Shown: positions 32,185-34,982 of the stretch, in pieces
How the letters are laid out: every line of letters starts with the position of its first letter
Position numbering within the stretch: the first letter of the stretch is position 1
DNA from: Flavobacteriales bacterium
GTDB taxonomy: Bacteria; Bacteroidota; Bacteroidia; Flavobacteriales_G; Salibacteraceae
Reading direction: 5' to 3'
Assembly (NCBI GenBank): GCA_003499525.1
Contig: DNTB01000051.1
Span: 1-34,982, forward strand
DNA: 34,982 nt
Made by a program: the position numbers and the translations under genes
The notes under the pieces: generated by a model
The model's database searches: none
What the model was told of the DNA's origin: nothing
The model's input: only the letters and a program-made list of their open reading frames with translations

Positions 32185-34851
32185 ATGACGCGGTCAAGCA
32201 CCCTTCTTTTTTCGTTCATCGCCCTGATAATTAGCGGCTTATACTCATGTAAGCCTGCTGAAAAAATGGTCTATGAGGCCGACGAAATCGTATTTCTCGA
32301 TACCATCTCTGTTGGACAGCCAGTACAAAAAAAAATCTATCGTTCGGCTAACCCAAAAGTTATTGATATCCATCATACCGTGCTTGATGTGAAACCCATC
32401 TGGGATAAAAAAGAACTCCAAGGCAGAGCAGAGTTGTATTGCACTGCTTTTTATACTCCGGTTAACGCATTTAGCTTAGATGCCAAAGGAATGGTCATTC
32501 ACAATGCCACAATCGAAGTCGGAGGTGAAATTGTAGATGTACCCTATAAATACGACGGGAGTAAGTTGTATTTCGAAGCAGAGTTTGAGTTTTCACGGCA
32601 CGACACCTTTGTTGTAAATATCAAATACACTGCTCGACCAGAAGAGGTTATTTCTGAAAAAGGGAGTGCTATAAAAGACAGTAAAGGACTCTATTTCATC
32701 GACTATTTAGACATTGATGGAAATCCAAGGCAGCAATTGTGGTCTCAGGGAGAACCTTCATCTAATTCGGTTTGGTTTCCTACGGTCGACGCTCCAAACG
32801 AACGTTTCAGCCAGGAAATACAAATAACTACTGATACAACTGTAGTCACCTTATCCAATGGAGAGTTGATTCTTACCATTCTCAACCAGGATGGCACAAA
32901 AACGGACTACTGGGTGCAGGAAAAGAATCATGCAGCTTATCTGGCAATGATCGCTGCAGGACCTTTTTCGGTCGTTCAGGATACCAGCAAAACCGGATTG
33001 CTCCTTGAGTACTATGTAGATCCGGAATTTGAAGACTATGCTGAGCAAATATTTGCCCGTTCAGAAGAAATGATAGCATTCTTTTCTGAACTTTTCGATT
33101 ACCCGTACCCGTGGAATAAGTTCGCCCAGATCGCAGTAAAGGACTACGTTTCTGGTGCTATGGAAAACACATCTGCAGTGGTCTATGGTGACTTTGTTCA
33201 AAAAAACGATCGAGAGCTATTAGACGATCCAAACGACTTAATCATAGCTCATGAATTGTCACATCATTGGTTTGGCAATCTGATAAGCCCTAAGTCATGG
33301 GCGAATATTATGATGAACGAGTCTTTTGCGACCTATGCTGAGTATCTCTGGCTGGAATACTATTACGGACTTGAAAGAGCGGAAGAACACCGATATAACG
33401 ACCGTACTAAATACCTTAATGAGCATGATGCAGGACATGTAGAACCCATGGTTAGATACTACTATGATACTGAAGATGAAGTGTTTGATCATCATTCCTA
33501 TTCAAAAGGTGGGCTCATCCTTCATATGCTACGCAAAAAAATTGGAGACGACTTATTCTTCGACGGAATCCGGCACTATCTTCATGAATACGAGTTTCAG
33601 GCCGTAGAAGTAGATCAATTCAGGTTGGCCATGGAAGATATTACCGGCCAGGACCTCAAACCATTTTTTGATCAATGGATCTACAGTCCGGGTCATCCGG
33701 TACTTGAAATTGAAACCCAATGGAACAGGAAAGAGAACACATTCGAAATATCCATTGAACAAGTGCAGGACACCACTAAAATGCCTGTTTTTCAATTTGA
33801 TACAGAAATTCGAATCACTTCAAATGACAGCTCCATGGATTTCATCATTACCGTTGATGAGCCATTTGAAACTTTTAGATTTCCGCTCACCCAAGAGCCC
33901 ACATTATTTCAATTCAATCCGGAGTCTGATCTTTTATGCACCTACACCATGAATACCACCTTTAATCAGGAGGCAAAGCGCTATTCGCAATCCAAAGATT
34001 ATTTCCAGAGAATCTGGGCTCTGGAAAACATCAGTTCTTCGGGTGCCACAGAAGACCAAATCGACAGCCTTTGGCTTGCAGCAATAGATGATGCTGCCAA
34101 AAGCATCAGGAAATCAGCTATTTTCAGATCAGATCAAATTGTCCAATACGATTCAGCGGCACTTAAAGAAAAGTTGATAAAGCATGCTTTGGCAGATGAG
34201 TCTGGTGAAATAAGGGGGCTTTCCGTTTTTTCGTTGCACAATGTCTTCGGCGAGACTGATGAATTTACAGACTTCTTTGTAGACTGCCTATCTGATTCTT
34301 CTTATTATGTTGTTTCTGAGGCCCTTTATGGAATATCATTAAACCACGCCGAACTAGCCATGGAGTTGGCGGATCAATTAGAAAAGGAAAATAATGCTGC
34401 ACTTCAGCAAGTAATTGATCAAATTTATGCTGATCACGGAAATTCAAAATCAGAGCAGCATTTTCTGCAGCGAAGGTCACGGGTAAAAGGTTATGAAGAA
34501 ACACTTTTTGCCCGATCTTACATGAGATATTTAAAAAGAACAGGCACTACCGACATGCATCAAAGAGGCATTCAATATTTCGCGATGATGGCTGATCCGG
34601 ATATTGAAGAATCCTGGTTCAACAGATACAATGCAGTTGACATTCTGTTTCAACTTCGAGACTTCTATGATAGTAAAGCTTCCACATTGCGCAATGCTTC
34701 TGCAGACATAACACCGGAAGATCATCCGGATGAGTCCATCAATCCAAAACAACTGGCCCAGCAATACAAATCTTTGGAGGCCTATGTGGAAGAGCTATTA
34801 GATAGTTACAAAACATCCGAAACGGACGGCAGGGTTTTCTTCAATCGCTAA
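32185..34851 (+). CDS. Lipoprotein M1-family aminopeptidase with C-terminal helical region
   Basis: The 888-aa protein has a lipoprotein signal (MTRSSTLLFSFIALIISGLYSC, lipobox LYSC). Its M1 peptidase core has GAMEN at 324-328 for substrate N-terminus recognition, HELSH at 356-360 and MNESF with E379. Zinc ligands are H356, H360 and E379, and general base E357. Y439 in SYSKGGLILHML is the probable transition-state tyrosine. The C-terminal part (about 600-888) is predominantly helical, as in full-length aminopeptidase N. The frame extends to a TTG at 32170, but the ATG at 32185 fits the signal peptide better. It is divergent from the biotin carrier gene; its stop overlaps the RNase HI stop by 4 bp. 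Confidence 0.93.
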   Translation: MTRSSTLLFSFIALIISGLYSCKPAEKMVYEADEIVFLDTISVGQPVQKKIYRSANPKVIDIHHTVLDVKPIWDKKELQGRAELYCTAFYTPVNAFSLDAKGMVIHNATIEVGGEIVDVPYKYDGSKLYFEAEFEFSRHDTFVVNIKYTARPEEVISEKGSAIKDSKGLYFIDYLDIDGNPRQQLWSQGEPSSNSVWFPTVDAPNERFSQEIQITTDTTVVTLSNGELILTILNQDGTKTDYWVQEKNHAAYLAMIAAGPFSVVQDTSKTGLLLEYYVDPEFEDYAEQIFARSEEMIAFFSELFDYPYPWNKFAQIAVKDYVSGAMENTSAVVYGDFVQKNDRELLDDPNDLIIAHELSHHWFGNLISPKSWANIMMNESFATYAEYLWLEYYYGLERAEEHRYNDRTKYLNEHDAGHVEPMVRYYYDTEDEVFDHHSYSKGGLILHMLRKKIGDDLFFDGIRHYLHEYEFQAVEVDQFRLAMEDITGQDLKPFFDQWIYSPGHPVLEIETQWNRKENTFEISIEQVQDTTKMPVFQFDTEIRITSNDSSMDFIITVDEPFETFRFPLTQEPTLFQFNPESDLLCTYTMNTTFNQEAKRYSQSKDYFQRIWALENISSSGATEDQIDSLWLAAIDDAAKSIRKSAIFRSDQIVQYDSAALKEKLIKHALADESGEIRGLSVFSLHNVFGETDEFTDFFVDCLSDSSYYVVSEALYGISLNHAELAMELADQLEKENNAALQQVIDQIYADHGNSKSEQHFLQRRSRVKGYEETLFARSYMRYLKRTGTTDMHQRGIQYFAMMADPDIEESWFNRYNAVDILFQLRDFYDSKASTLRNASADITPEDHPDESINPKQLAQQYKSLEAYVEELLDSYKTSETDGRVFFNR

Positions 34852-34982
34852 TCCAACAAGTCTTCAAACCCCTTATCAGCTGGGAGATCGGCCTGCATGG
34901 AGGCACGAACTGCAAGCTCATCGCAACGTTCATTTTCAGGGATGTTAGCATGACCCTTGACCCATTGGAACCTGATATTGTG
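34848..34982 (-). CDS. rnhA: Ribonuclease HI, C-terminal part (cut by the window edge)
   Basis: On the minus strand the last 135 bp encode 44 residues and a TAG stop, beginning HNIRFQWVKGHANIPENERC and continuing DELAVRASMQADLPADKGFEDLLD. The VKGHAxxPxNERCDELA stretch is the C-terminal signature of RNase HI, with the catalytic-loop histidine and the final active-site aspartate (D of CDELA). The start and the rest of the active site lie outside the window. It is convergent with the M1 peptidase and overlaps its stop by 4 bp. Confidence 0.9.
   Translation of the reverse strand, partial: HNIRFQWVKGHANIPENERCDELAVRASMQADLPADKGFEDLLD

Overview
This window reads as a chromosomal segment of a Bacteroidota bacterium, most like Flavobacteriales (a Cryomorphaceae- or Schleiferiaceae-type organism is my guess). 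Signs are two secreted proteins with type IX secretion (T9SS) C-terminal sorting tails, a TonB-dependent receptor with a carboxypeptidase-regulatory-like N-domain, LytTR/LytS signalling, an SDR-type threonine dehydrogenase, aspartate-ammonia ligase AsnA, a SprA-like outer-membrane barrel, and TAnnTTTG promoter elements close to start codons. No tRNA, rRNA, CRISPR array, transposase or integrase was found.

Layout. 1-3.1 kb: the last codons of a probable DksA/TraR gene, lspA, then a glyoxalase/VOC gene split by a 1,244-bp insert carrying a small ORF and a ClpP-fold SDH-family protease, then a methyltransferase. 3.3-6.4 kb: asnA with a strong terminator, a decayed remnant of a secreted protein, a family 2 glycosyltransferase with an extra C-terminal domain, and a conserved hypothetical. 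6.4-12.7 kb: a TonB receptor divergent from a T9SS-exported M1 peptidase, followed by a LytTR regulator and LytS-type kinase. 12.8-18.2 kb: bacilliredoxin, tadA, then aspS, two lipoproteins and lgt as an overlapping plus-strand run, meeting a Fer4/CDGSH iron-sulfur protein. 18.3-19.5 kb: a T9SS-tailed protein and a gene-free stretch. 19.5-28.0 kb: a tightly packed minus-strand run (kinase, enoyl-CoA hydratase, PepSY-like lipoprotein, outer-membrane protein, flippase, dut, aldehyde dehydrogenase, threonine dehydrogenase, peroxiredoxin). 28.1-35 kb: a 1,143-aa SprA-like barrel protein, a biotin carrier protein, a lipoprotein M1 peptidase and the 3' end of RNase HI.

The outstanding observation is the insert at 827-2070. 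Removing exactly that segment rejoins the VOC gene in frame (HRV-DKMPQGE). The insertion point is a G|TT triplet. The right end of the insert holds a ~58-bp imperfect inverted repeat whose outer arm pairs with the left end of the insert, as expected of an integron attC site once the cassette circularises. No integrase is present, so this looks like a gene cassette placed at a secondary site. It carries its own Bacteroidota-type promoter and a two-gene protease module, and the interrupted host gene has since gained a nonsense codon.

The rest is mostly housekeeping and envelope biology. LspA and Lgt process lipoproteins, and several lipoproteins are encoded nearby. The start codons of several genes were moved inward from TTG or upstream ATG codons on the basis of signal peptides, family N-termini or promoter position; each case is noted.
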